Shown here one piece after another: positions 34,367 through 46,416 of a stretch of 64,000 bases of DNA; position 1 is the first letter of the stretch; each line of letters begins with the position of its first letter. Source of the DNA: Bryoerythrophyllum caledonicum (Eukaryota > Streptophyta > Bryopsida > Pottiales > Pottiaceae); NCBI GenBank assembly GCA_963971425.1, contig OZ020522.1, forward strand, positions 5,678,168 to 5,742,167, in the 5' to 3' direction. The position numbers were made by a program, and so were the translations under genes. The notes beneath the pieces were generated by a model, which saw only the letters and a list, made by a program, of their open reading frames with translations, was not told the origin of the DNA and did not search any database.

Positions 34367-35290
34367 AGGTAAGCCCCCCCTAAAACCGACAAGTTAAGGA
34401 ATGTGCATATATGGAGAGAGGAGATAATTATACTATTCTTTTTCAGTGATAGCCAATAGAATTCCAATTCCAACCCAAGTGATTTCATATTTTTTCAATG
34501 AAAACTGAGTTAGTTGTGAATTTTCAAACTGTGCAGCCATGTTTAGTGGGTGGCCAGCGGTAGGTAACCCCCATAACCAACGACCAAAAGTAAGGGTCTT
34601 GACTAAGGGCCGCTTCACACTATGCCCAAGTCGAGAGGCCGACCGTCAAAATGAGTGGCCAAACTATGGCGAGAGGCCAAACTTTTTTGCCAAAAAAATA
34701 CATTAAATAATATAGATTGAAGGTTTGGCCAATCGTGGTGTGAAGCCCCAAAGGCCAAGTCCAAAGTCCAAACCCCATATCATTACGCCAAAAAAAATCA
34801 GCCCAAAAAAAAAAGCCAATGAAAATCAGCCCAAAAAAATCAGCCAAAAAAATCAGCCAAAAAAAATCAGCCAAAAAATTCGGTATCTTTCATCTAACGG
34901 TCTAAATCTTGTCAGTTTTTGATTATTTCAATTAAAAAAATTGACGGACTCTCGATTGTAGATTGGGTCGAGTAAAATGGGCGACCCAAGTTTTGCTCGA
35001 GAGGCCGTCGCTTTGGCGCCAAAACAACCCAAAAGTCTTGTCATGTAGGACGACGGCCTTTGGAGTTTGGGCACAAGTGTGAAGGCCCAAAGTCCGGACT
35101 TTGGCCATCCTAGCAATCTCATTGGTGGAAATCGACGGCCTCTCGACTTGGCCACCAAGTGTGAAGCGGCCCTAATAGAAAACCTCCATTTGGAGCTGAG
35201 TTGGTGGTAATGGGATGGAAGAGGGTTGGATATACCCCAATTTTGTAGGTGTTGGCTATGGGTTTTTGTTGGTTTTGGGGGGGCTTACCT
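34367..35290. mobile_element. TA-flanked MITE, AGGTAAGCCCCCC family, copy 2, interrupted
   Basis: The ends AGGTAAGCCCCCC on both sides are flanked by TA (34365-34366, 35291-35292). A 566-bp element with its TAA duplication lies inside at 34607-35172; without it this copy is 355 bp, like copies 1, 3 and 5. Confidence 0.8.
34607..35172. mobile_element. PIF/Harbinger-type MITE nested in the TA-MITE
   Basis: Terminal inverted repeats start GGGCCGCTTCACACT and continue with the paired word AAGTCGAGAGGCCG for roughly 35 bp. The target duplication is TAA (34604-34606 and 35173-35175), present once at the same place in copy 5. GGGC ends with a 3-bp TAA/TTA duplication are typical of PIF/Harbinger. 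The interior has a tandem AAAAAATCAGCC-like array (34789-34876). It is non-coding. Confidence 0.8.
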
Positions 35291-35892
35291 TAATTTTCAT
35301 ATCTGATCAACAATGATGGTTTACATCACCATGACCAGCCGTGGTGTGAGATTATCTGATGTGGGAGCATGTGGTAGGCGGAGAGGAGGTTGATTACTTG
35401 CTGAAACCAGCTCCTGCAACGTAGAATCCCCCACATTTCACGGAGATTCTGTCTTTAGCCGTCTATTAGTGGAATTTGACGGCCCCCACGACCGGCCATG
35501 TAAGGTAACCGACCTCCTCTCTGGTTATCTAGTACGTGGAGAAGTTTAACCTACAAGGCTCTGGGAGGGTCTAATTTGGTGCTCTGGGTGTTGTAACTTT
35601 TTCCAGGTTGGCCATTGTTGTTGCAGTCTTCAAAGGGCACATTGGTCTTTGGGACGGCTTTCCAATGCATCTCCATGATATCTAATTGATGCGGGCATTG
35701 GCAAACTACAGTGATTTTTGTGAAGTGGGGTCGTGATGGAATGTAGATGATGCATAATCTAATATGCTCATAGATTCTCCTAAGCTTCGTAATCCACTTT
35801 AGCATTAATGGGGTTGGTGTCAAAGAAAGATGAACTCCAATTTCCATGAATGGAGTGTTTGTTTGTTCCCCTACGCCATTTATTTGGCATTT

Positions 35893-36030
35893 GAGGAAGA
35901 AGAAGAACTCCGGTCTCCAAAGGGAACGGGAGTGAATAAAGTGTCTATTTGTTCCACCACTAAATCCATGTCCACCGGACATAGGTTTAGTAGTATGGAA
36001 CTATTCCCCCCTCTCAAGGGTAGACACTAT
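35893..36030. repeat. Dispersed repeat, reverse copy
   Basis: Reverse-complement copy of the GTGGAACAAACAGACACTT repeat: TCTCCAAAGGGAACGGGAG, GTGTCTATTTGTTCCACC, then a short palindrome ATGTCCACCGGACAT and CCTCTCAAGGGTAGAC. It shows the fullest form of the unit together with the 8675-8800 copy. Confidence 0.55.
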
Positions 36031-36039
36031 GTAACTAGT

Positions 36040-38560
36040 ATCCAGGAACTAAAGACCAATCAAAGCCACAGGGCTCAATTCCAAAAGAGAATATGTTAAG
36101 ATTAAATGTGTGTTTTAAAGAGGTTTTAAGGGGTATCATATAATTCCGGAAGAGATTGTTAATTTTTGAGTTTTCATTTGTGTAGAAGTATGGACATTGC
36201 ATGTTGGATAGCGATGGTGTTGATTTTTGTGAATGTCTTTTTAATTGGATTAATGGGGACATTGAATGTTTTTTCAAGACTTTTCATAGAGGGGATAAAG
36301 GTTGTAGCTCTAGCTCCAGTGGTGATGAAAATAAGGGGCTTAACTTTCCATCCAATAGTTGCAATGCCATTAAGCACCGGGATTTATTTGAAGATACAAT
36401 TAATCTTCCGATTTTCCATACCGCCTTATCGTGCCTTTTGACGATTAGAGAGAGTATGTGATGGTTTTGGCATTTGAGAAGTACGTGTAGCCATGTGTCC
36501 GGGTCCGTGGAGGTGCATATTGGACATGTTATAGATGGAAATTGTTCTATCCCAAAGAAGAGTTTTTTGTAGGCATTTTCCATATACTGTCCAATATGAA
36601 ATTTGACAAGGCATGTTTTTTGTGAATTTGTGATTGTGGGGATTTTCCAAAAGATTGTAGAGAGTTCATTATCAATGTTGTTGTTACCGGTCTATTTCTC
36701 TATGTTAGATAAAACTTTCCGAGATTAAATCGAGGTTGTTAATCAGATCTTGTTTTTCGAGATATTTGTCCAAAAATCTAATGGAGCCTTTGTCCAGGGT
36801 GTCTTCCATAGTAGATCAATCTTCTCTTTGGAAGTAGTATGGAGTAGCATGAGCATGTTCATGTGGGTGTTTGGCATTTTTGTGGAATTTACCTTGTCCT
36901 TCTTTTCCTAAATTATTTGCTTGTTTGTTTCCTTCTATATTGAGGTGAGCTCTCACTTTATAGAGGGTTGTAATTTGTGTGCAGCTTTGCAACATTTGGA
37001 CCATAGATGTTAGTATGGTTTGGTCGAGGTGGCTATTCTATAGGGTAGGATGTGTTATTTGTGTGTTTAATAGATATATGACGTTTATACAATCTGTAAA
37101 GATGTGCGCTGGCTCATCAACATACTGTGTAGTGATAATTTGGAGGGTTTTATAGAGGGCCATCATTCTTCTTTGAGGATATTTTGAGGTCCATGGAGTC
37201 TTTTGGCTATTTTTATTTCTTTGGTGGAATTATTGGTACCATATCCACCTTTTCCTCTATGTCAATGTCGCAGGTTGACTTTTGTTGGTTCTTTGAAGGA
37301 ACCATCTATGTAGTAGCTATATGCGGATTAAACTTTAAGGGGATGTGGTTTGGATAGGTGGGGAGAGGAGGTGGTGTGGTAAGGTGGGTTTGTGCTATGT
37401 ATACGTATATTAGTTGGAACCATTTTTTGTTGCGATTGATCGGGGTTTGGAGAGGTGTAGGTGGAGCTATTTTTGTGCATAGACGATGTATAATTAAGGT
37501 TGTTTGTGATAGAGGTGAGTGTAGCATGTTGCTGTGTAGTACCAATATTTTTATTTTGATGGTGTATGCATAGTATTTGTATAGTACATGGCTCGAGTCT
37601 AGGATTATTTATTAATTTGGGTGGTAAAGTGGGCTCTTTGTATGGTGTCGAGTCTGCCTCAAATTGTGCAATAATGTGGGAATCCAAAAATGGACCCAAA
37701 TGTGGGTTAAATTTTGGTACCAGATATTGTCTGGTGTGACAATAAGAGTAGATGTAGAGTGTGGGTTGAACCAACACTTTATTCACCCCGGGCCCCTTGC
37801 TAGAGAGTGGCGTTTTTATATTATGTAGAGTGTGGGTCATTGTTGGCGGCTAGTCTTGCCCAATGTATTGCTTGTTGTGTTTCTTTAATATTGTGGGGCT
37901 ATGCAATACCATTTCCGGTCCATATGTGGTCGAAAGCCTTTCCTGATGAGCAAAAAAATTTGTCTTTTCCCGCGGTGAGTAGAACTTATTGAGTTGAATG
38001 GAGCATGTGACAGGGGATGAGAAGTAGGAGTGTTGGATGTTAAAGATTGAGATTAGTGAGTCGAGAATGGGCGTGGGTAATGTGTATTGGGCGTATTCAA
38101 GGGGGTCATTTTTTGAGATGCAGTATTTATATCTTTGGTATAGCCAAACTATTTCCGTTTTAAATGGTTGGGTTATTGGTTCTATGTTTGTGGGGTTTTG
38201 TAAATTATTATGATATTGGTTCCATAACCATTGGAGTCTTGTGATGGGAATAGTGAGTAGAGATCTTCCATTGTCTTCGCATATATGTGTGTGGTCATTG
38301 TTAAATTAAAATTGTATTGATTGATGCAAGGATATCTTTTTAGGGGTTGCACTCGGTTGTGTGGATGTTGAAGAGAGGAATGGTTATGGGTGGGGTAACA
38401 AATCTTGAATCACATGATTGCTCTTGAGGGTGGTGTGCTTGAATGGTTTTTAAGTAGAATTTGTTTTGGGTTTGGCATTTGAGGATATATGATTGGTTGA
38501 AAGCAAGGCTTTTGTGTTGAAAAGTTGTACATTTCGTCCAAGATTCTTCCTAAGAAGCAT
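36040..38560 (-). pseudogene. Degraded LINE (non-LTR retrotransposon), ORF2 3' part
   Basis: Read on the minus strand, three pieces of a LINE ORF2 are visible. An RNase H end (KVRAHLNIEGNKQANNLGKEG) lies at 36870-36985. A zinc-ribbon-like motif of LINE C-termini (CPICTSTDPDTWLHVLLKC) lies near 36475-36530. Upstream pieces at 37600-38540 have tether/RT-end character but are too broken to assign firmly. Many stops and frame changes occur. No poly-A tail or target duplication could be fixed, so the ends are approximate. A partial copy of the dispersed repeat lies at 37745-37810. Confidence 0.6.
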
Positions 38561-39241
38561 AAAAAAGAAGAGTAATGCTTGTGTCATTAGCCATTATGAA
38601 TAAAGAGTTTGATGAAGAAAACATTACATTTAGGTAATCTAGACTAAAATAGTGCATACATACTTCATGCCTCCTCTATGAGGTAGACTCTTTATAACAA
38701 AGTAAGAGTAACCAACTAGAAGCATCAATGTAAGTATTGCATATTATTTTTGTGTAGTAGTTGTTAACCAATAAGCTCAAAGTTGTTTGTTGGAATGGGT
38801 GTGCCTCTGGAAATTGGATGATACAATGACATGTCTATTAATGTGGCAACACCATGAGGGAAGGGTTACCAAATGTCAAGTTACTTGGATGACCTCAAAT
38901 TCTAGGGGAGGAGAAAAGAGCGTTAGCATATGTGCGGATCCCACCATTCACCCCCTATAAGAGTTGCACCAAGGCCCCTTGCCTAATGGCAAGGAAGCGA
39001 TGGAACTCATTTTTCTCGGCCTCTTCTTTTGGAGAATCAAGAGGCAATTTTCTGCATACTTTATGCAAAACTTCGGGCCATCAGCTCCAAATTACTCTAG
39101 AGGACCTCACCATGAAATTTAAAACACCAATAAAGGGCTTTTATTCTCTTTTTAAAAAAAGAAACCCTACCAACAAAAATATAGGGGACAGATTTTGTCC
39201 ACAACCCCCTCCCACCCTCCTAAGGCTGCGCTTGTACAGTA
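38561..39241. other. Intergenic, no gene seen
   Basis: No recognisable coding sequence. The right edge, GCTTGTACAGTA, is the left target flank of the paired Tc1-type elements; the matching flank after 44747 reads CAGTACAGTACAAGC, so the original target was palindromic. Confidence 0.4.
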
Positions 39242-41965
39242 CAGTGGGGTGACACCCAAATTGGCACCTTGTGCAATTCCAGGGATACAATTCCAGGGAT
39301 AGTGCCCACACTCCTGCCAACTTTGACACCCTCCTGAGTGCTGGAAAATTGTTATTTATACATGAAATTTTAGACACAAAATCACTGTTATGTTGAAAAC
39401 ATGTGTACCAAATTTCAAAGCTAGAAGATTGTTACAAAAAAAGATATTCAAGATTTACTAACAAGGGGTAGCTGTAAGAAATGTTTCACAACTGCCAACT
39501 TTGACACCCTCACAAGGATTGAAGAATTTTTTTTTTCACATGAAATTTCTGGAGTAGAAATACCTTTATGTTGTTTAAACATGTGAAAAAACTCAAGTCC
39601 AAAAGACCCACAAAAAAATGATATTCCAAATCTACCAACAGGTATAGTTGTGAGAAACAAAGGGGAGAATCGTTTCACAACTTCCAACTTTGACAGCCTC
39701 CCTAGGGCTGAGAATCTATTATTTCAATATGAAATTTTTGTCACATGATCTTTATGATGTTGATCACATGTATGAAAATTTTCAAGGCCAAAAGATACAC
39801 AAAAAAATAGTTATTTTAAATCTACCAACGTGTGTAATGACAATAACCAATTCAAGGACATGGTGAAAATATTGAAATATCTTTGACACCTCATGCTTCC
39901 TCATTGAACTTATCCATCTGACACAATGCCTAATCATAAATGCATCTAAGAAAAATCAATAACATCCAAATGTAGAAGTGTGGAGTTGTCACATCAAGAA
40001 GAACCACTTGCATCACACACGCATGACGAAGTTTCCCCCTCTAAATATCAATTGCACTATTGTGTAAATTTAAGGGAATGTTGCATGTGATTTGTGATCA
40101 TTGGATGTTGGAGTAATGGTGAGAGCAGAGAGAAAGAATGTGTTATGTGTGAGACATGGAGTGATGTGTTGTATGAGTGATGTGATGCATGAGTAATTTA
40201 GTCATGCTTGCTTATGCATGTTGAGTGATGTGTATGTGGTTATTCTTACTAGGCTGAATGATGTGCATGTGGTTATGCCTAATGGACTAAATGCTTTGAT
40301 TGAGTGACTGATTCTGTATAAAATTGTTAATGTTGTTAATGAGAGTTTAAGGTTTTGTTAGCCTAGTAAAAGAAAGTTCAACATATTTCAGATGGCAATT
40401 TCCGATGAAATTCGTGGACGTATTATAGGTATGAGTGAGGGAGGGAGTACTCAAGTTCAAATTGCAGCCACTATCAAAGTTTTCGTTAGAACAGTTTAGA
40501 GGTTGGTGAAAAAATTTAGAGAAAATGGAACTTACAAGCACGAACCTTGTGGTGGAAGTCACACTACAAAACTTAGTGATAGAGATGTGCGTAGTATTTT
40601 GCGTTTATAAAAAAATTACCATTGCGCGTCAGTATCACAGATTGCTAGTGTATGCCCTACTCCAGTGTGTGGACGTACCATTCAAAGGCTCTTACATAGA
40701 AGTGACATTTTCAGTCGAATTGCAGTCAAAAAACCTTTTTTGACACCTCGTCACATATATCAAAGGCTGGTTTTTGCTCAGAAGTACTGTGGATGGAGCG
40801 TAGAAGATTGGGAGCGTATTATTTGGACAGATGAATCTACCTTTGAAATTGGGAAGAATTCGAGATAAGTTCGTGTTTGGAGAACTGCATATGAGCGGTA
40901 TTCATCAAATTGTATAGTTCCTACTTTTAAAAGTGGACGGACTTCCTTGATGATTTGGGGCGCATTTGCTAGAGGCCAAAAGTCAAAACTTGTTTTTATG
41001 CTTAAAGATCAACACTCTGCAAAGGATTTTGTGGTAGTGGTTTACGAAGGGGAATTATTTCATTTCATGCTTAAAGTTCCACATGCAGTGCTCATGGAAG
41101 ATGGCGCACTTGTCCATTGTAGCAAAATATGTGAAGAATGAAGACAATTGCGCCTTCTTGAAAAGTTCAATTGGCTTGCAAACTCTCCCGATCTCAATCC
41201 AATTGAGAACTTGTGGAAGATTCTAAAAAATGTAGTACAACGTAACAAGGCATGTCCTTGAAACATAGATGGATTGAAGGTAGTTCTTCAAAGAGACTGG
41301 AAGTCAATTAGTGAAACAAAGCTCCTTCAATTATGTCATTCTATGCCCTCTAGGTTACAAGCAGTGATTGATGCTAATGGAGGACATACACGTTGGTAGA
41401 TTTAAAATAACTATTTTTTTGTGTATCTTTTGGCCTTGAAAATTTTCATACATGTGATCAACATCAAAAAGATCATGTGACAAAAATTTCATATTGAAAT
41501 AATAGATTCTCAGCCCTAGGAAGGCTGTCAAAGTTGGAAGTTGTGAAACGATTCTCCCCTTTGTTTCTCACAACTACACTTGTTGGTAGATTTGGAATAT
41601 CATTTTTTTGTGGGTCTTTTGGATTTGAATTTTTTCATATGTGTAAACAACATAAAGGTATTTCTACTCCAAAAATTTCATGTGAAAAAAAAAATTCTTC
41701 AATCCTTGTGAGGGTGTCAAAGTTGGCAGTTGTGAAACATTTCTTACAGCTACCCCTTGTTAGTAAATCTTGAATATCTTTTTTTGTAACAATCTTCTAG
41801 CTTTGAAATTTGGTACACATGTTGTCAACATAACAGTGATTTTGTGTCTAAAATTTCATGTATAAATAACAATTTTCCAACGCTCGAGAGGGTGTCAAAG
41901 TTGGCAGCAGTGTGGGCACTATCCTTGGAATTGCACAAGGTGCCAATTTGGGTGTCACCCCACTG
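39242..41965 (+). mobile_element. Long-inverted-repeat Tc1-type transposon, element 1
   Basis: 2724 bp, flanked by TA (39240-39241, 41966-41967). Ends CAGTGGGGTGACACCC. The inverted repeats are unusually long, about 570-595 bp (39242-39836 and 41396-41965), nearly identical over most of their length, and each made of about three tandem units of 178-189 bp. Each unit starts CCAACTTTGACACCCTC (39317, 39495, 39684). Between them lies one broken transposase gene. Confidence 0.85.
40392..41399 (+). pseudogene. Tc1-type transposase, element 1, five stops
   Basis: It has the same length (1008 bp) as the copy in element 2 and needs no indel to align with it. Five in-frame stops are visible: 40497, 40608, 40866, 41139 and 41259. 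The start MAISDEIRGRIIGMSEGGSTQ, the first Asp in IIWTDESTFEIG and the DLNPIEN Glu motif are still readable, as is the end NGGHTRW. It is dead by base substitution only. Confidence 0.85.
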
Positions 41966-41967
41966 TA

Positions 41968-44745
41968 CAATAGGGTGACATTCAAATTGGCCGTTTAGTA
42001 GTTCCAGGGATAGTGTCCTACACTGCTGCCAACTTTGACACCCTCCCCAAAGCTGAGAAATTGTTATTTTACCATGAAAATTTGGGGACAACATCATCTT
42101 TATGTTGAAAACATGCATACCAAATTTCAAGTCCAGGAGACTTATACAAAAAAACTTATGCAAGATCTACCAACATGGGATAGCTGTGAGAAAAGTGTCA
42201 CAGCTGCCAACTTTGACACCCTCCCAAGAATTGAGGAAATTTTTTTTGCCCATGAAATTTTTGGAGCAAAAACATTTTATGTTGTTTGCATGTGTGGAAA
42301 ATTTCAAGTCCAAAAGACCCATAAAAAAAATAATATTCCAAATCTACCAACATGTGTAGTTTTGAGAAACAAAGGGGAAAACCATTTTACTACTTCCAAC
42401 TTTGACGCCCTCCTTAGGATTGAGTTTTTGTTGATGTATAATGAAATTTTTGGCACAAGATCATCTCTACGCTGGTAACATGTGGGATAAATTTCAAAGC
42501 CAAAAGACATACATAAAAAAAGTTATTTCATATCTATCACATGTGTAACTATGATAAACAATTTGAAGGTCATATTGAAAATGTCAAAATATCTTTGACA
42601 CCTCATGCTTTTTCATTGAACTCAATCATGTAAGTAAGCCACCAAACATAAATGCTTCTCAAAAAGATCAGTAACATCTAAATGAAGAAGTGAAGAGGTG
42701 TTCCATGAAGAAGAATCCACTTGGCCATAAAGTGTGCATTAGACACATGACAAAAATTTTCTTCTAAATATCTATTGAATACTATGTAAAGGGAATGGTG
42801 TGTGTGATTTGTGATAGACTGAATGTTGAGACAATCCTCAAAACAGAGAGTGTTGTATTGTGGGATGCATGAGTGTTGATTCACATTGGGCATACATGAT
42901 GAGTGATTAAGAGCAAAACGATTTTTCATGTATGCATATGGGCTTGTGTTTTGGCGACCCTTCTCTCTCCTCTCTGCTCTAGCGCCTTGGCTCCCTTCTC
43001 TCCCCCTTGCTCTGCTCCAGCCATGTTCTCCTTCCTCTGTCAATTGTCACGTGTCAATCCTGCAACCCCCTTTGCTCTGCTCTAGCCCCTTGGCCCCCTT
43101 CTCTCCCCCTTGCTCTGCTCTAACCCCTACTCTACTGCTGTAGCTAGCATCACGCACTCTATAAGTTTATGATGGCAATTTCAGATGAAATTCGTGCTGG
43201 CATCATAGGTTTGAGTGAGGGAGGATTTACAGGAGTTCAAATTGCAGCTACTATTGGAGTTCCTATTAGAACAATTACAAGGTTAGTAAAAACATTTAGA
43301 GAAGATGGAACCTACAAGCGCAAACCTTGCGGTGGAAGTCACGCTAAAAAGCTTAGTGATAGAGATGTTCGTAGTATTGTGCATTACTCAAAAATTCATC
43401 GTTGCTCTTCACTCTCAGAGATTACCAATGCATGTCCTACTCAAGTGTGTAGACGTACTATTCAAAGGGTCTTTCATAAAAATGGCATTTTTAGTCGAAT
43501 TGCAGTCAAAAAACCTTTTTTGACACCTCGTCACATGTCTCAACGATTAGCTTTTGCTCAGAAGTACCGTGGATGGAGTGCAAAAGAGTGGGAGCGTGTT
43601 GTTTGGACAGATGAATCTACTTTTGAAATTGGAAAAAATTCTCGGCAAATTCATGTTTGGAGAAGTGCATACGAGCGTTATTCATCAAGTTGTCTAGTTC
43701 CTACTTTTAAAAGTGGAAGGACTTCTTTAATGATTTGGGGCGCATTTGCCGGAGGAATTAAGTCATAACTTGTCTTTATGCCTAAAGGTCAACGTTCTGC
43801 TAAGGATTTTATAGAAGTGGTTTACGATGCCAAATTGGTTCATTTCATGGGTCAAATTCCACAAGGAGTGCTTATGGAAGATGGGGCACCCGTCCATAGG
43901 AGCAAAATATTCGAAGAATGGAGACAAAGCCACCTTCTCGAAAAGCTCAACTGGCCTGCAAACTCTCCCGATCTCAATCCAATCGAGAACGTTTGGAGGA
44001 TGTTAAAAGATGTTGTGCAACATGGCAAACAATGCCCTAGAAGCTTAGATGTGTTGAAGGTAGTTCTTGAAAGAGAGTGGAAGTTAGTCAATGGTACAAA
44101 GCTCCTTCAACTATGTCATTCAATGCCCTCTAGGTTACTAGCAGTGATTGACGCTAATGGAGGACATACACGTTGGTAGATATGGAATAACTTTTTTGTG
44201 TACATCTTTTGGCTTTGAAATTTATCCCACATGTTACCAACGTAGAGATGATCTTGTGCCAAAAATTTCACCATGTATCAACAAAAATTCAATCCTAAGG
44301 AGGGCGTCAAAGTTGGAAGTAGTACAATGATTTTCCCCTTTGTTTCTCAAAACTACACATGTTGGTAGATTTGGAATATTATTTTTTGTATGGGTCTTGT
44401 GGACTTGAAATTTTCCACACATGCAAACAACATAAAAATGTTTTTGCTCCAAAAATTTCATGGGCAAAAAAAATTTCCTCAATTCTTGGGAGGGTGTCAA
44501 AGTTGGCAGCTGTGACACTTTTCTCACAGCTATCCCATGTTGGTAGATCTTGCATAAGTTTTTTTGTATAAGTCTCCTGGACTTGAAATTTGGTATGCAT
44601 GTTTTCAACATAAAGATGATGTTGTCCCCAAATTTTCATGGTAAAATAACAATTTCTCAGCTTTGGGGAGAGTGTCAAAGTTGGCAGCAGTGTAGGACAC
44701 TATCCCTGGAACTACTAAACGGCCAATTTGAATGTCACCCTATTG
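41968..44745 (+). mobile_element. Long-inverted-repeat Tc1-type transposon, element 2
   Basis: 2778 bp, flanked by TA 41966-41967 (shared with element 1) and TA 44746-44747. Ends CAATAGGGTGACATTC. Inverted repeats of about 575 bp (41968-42545 and 44170-44745) are built from the same CCAACTTTGACACCCTCC units. A CT-rich insert-like stretch (42955-43135) precedes the transposase gene and is missing from element 1. Confidence 0.85.
43172..44179 (+). pseudogene. Tc1-type DD34E transposase, element 2, one stop
   Basis: 335 codons plus stop, broken only by TAA at 43766-43768 where element 1 has the Lys codon AAA. The N-terminal helix-turn-helix is EIRAGIIGLSEGGFTGVQIA and GVPIRTITRLVKTF. Catalytic residues are Asp in VVWTDESTFEIG, Asp in LMEDGAPVHRSK and Glu in DLNPIENVW, with 34 residues between the last two. 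It belongs to a different Tc1 subfamily from the element at 29813. The second of two adjacent ATGs (43169, 43172) matches the start of element 1. Confidence 0.87.
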
Positions 44746-44747
44746 TA

Positions 44748-45124
44748 CAGTACAGTACAAGCTTGTGGAGGATCCCATGTATGCAACCATGTCATTTTTT
44801 CCCCCATCTATTCCACAGTGTGAAGTGTATACTCCTTATTGACCAATGAACTTCTCCACCTAGTCTAAATCAGCAGTAATTCACACTCTCACGTCTCCTT
44901 GCTTTCCTCCTGTAATACAAACTTTGCCTTATCAACAACTTACAATACGTTGTGATTTCGTACATGTACCAAATCTGCTCCATGATGTCTTATGCAGTAC
45001 CCTTCCATGTGTTTTGCACTGAAAGGAAAGCATGTGTAAGATTAAAATAGGTGTCATTGTCGCTCCAGCTGGTTTTTTCAGCCACCAAATCAATTACATC
45101 CCGGTCCTTTCAATGGTTCAAATA
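44748..45124. other. Intergenic, no gene seen
   Basis: Begins with the target flank CAGTACAGTACAAGC of the Tc1-type pair. I see nothing else in it. Confidence 0.4.
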
Positions 45125-45424
45125 CTGTACGCGGTGGTCACTTTTAGGACGTACGTACCGAACTAATTATTTTTTCAAAATCGTAGTGGTTCGGACACAA
45201 TAAGTATCAATGGGTATCAATGGGTATCAGTGGGTATCATTGGGTGTCAGTGGGTATCAATGGGTATCACCTAGGCATTCCATGAGTATTGCATAGGCAC
45301 TACACGGGTATTTCCTTGACATTGTATGAGTATCACTTGGACATTTCTCATAAACTTCCCAATTTTTTTTTACATTCTCCATAATTGTGAATAAATTATG
45401 TACAAAAGTGACCACTACATACGG
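45125..45424. mobile_element. TA-flanked MITE, GGTGGTCACTTTT family, copy 2
   Basis: 300 bp between TA dinucleotides. Left end CTGTACGCGGTGGTCACTTT; right end, reverse-complemented, CCGTATGTAGTGGTCACTTT. Inside, about seven near-perfect copies of the decamer TGGGTATCAA lie at 45206-45270. Same family as 2135-2394. Confidence 0.7.
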
Positions 45425-45427
45425 TAT

Positions 45428-46416
45428 CTATATCATTAGGAGGTGAAAGGTAAAAAATTAGGTACTCATTATGTTCTCATTAACAAAGTCAGTAGTAATT
45501 GAGGTTGAATAGCACCCATTATTGTTGTGCAAATGAAGAATATTTTTTGACGTAGATGAGCATATAGGTTCAACTCAACACTTATATTTCCCAATACAAA
45601 CATGTACGTTCAGCCCTCTCATAAGTTATGATGCCAATGATTTATAACCTCAGCTAACTATAACCTCATCTAAGTTGTAACCAGACTCTGCCCTCCATGT
45701 CAATCTCACTGTGCCTTTAAAGTAGGATGATGCCGTGACGGGTGCGCCTCTATTCGATTGCGAGTCAATAGAGGTGTAATTGAGCTAATGTTACCAAGTC
45801 CTCTCCTGAACTCACTATTAACTTTTGACCTCTACTAAGTTCTTACCACCTCCATCCACCAACGCCATATTTGACTAATACTTGTAGGAGGGACATTGTC
45901 TGTATGTGGAAAAGCTAGGTCTTGTGAGCTATGTAGTAGAGCTACCCTCGATAGGTCTTTATTTGCGTTGATCAATAAGGCGGGTATCACTATTTTTCTT
46001 TCTACATCTATATGTTAAAGAAGTATGCAATCTAAATCTTAGAATGTGTGAAGCACTCCTCTTTAGACCTCATGGTTTTGATGAGTTTCTAAATTTTGAG
46101 TTCTTCATGGTTGAAAGATATTAGCCTTTAAAGTAAGACATAAACTTCAACAGACTTTGACCACCTTGTGTGACAAATTTTCGCACTATGAACCTTGATT
46201 TTATGACTTTATTATAACTAAACATTGATCATGACATTTGGCCACATGTGCACCAAATTTCAAAAGAAAATAAGGGTTAGAAAATGCCTGTAAAATTCTT
46301 GCAATGCACCTAGTATGTGCCAAACTTTTGGTGAATGAGAGAAACATAGTGACAATCTTGCAAGCGTCAATCTTGTTGCTAGGGTCTTAGAAGGGTAAGT
46401 AAATAGGCTTGCGGTA
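45428..46416. other. Intergenic, no gene seen
   Basis: AT-rich, without recognisable coding sequence or delimited repeat. Parts of 46110-46270 resemble 16590-16760 (CACCTTGTGTGACAAATTT-like words), so an older dispersed repeat is probable. Confidence 0.35.

Noticed and set aside
45095-45125. Possible tRNA T-arm (GGTTCAAATAC)
   Set aside because: No cloverleaf or A box at the right distance; I found no convincing tRNA gene in the window.
45206-45270. CRISPR-like repeat array
   Set aside because: Ten-base contiguous units without spacers in a plant nuclear context: a simple tandem array inside a MITE.
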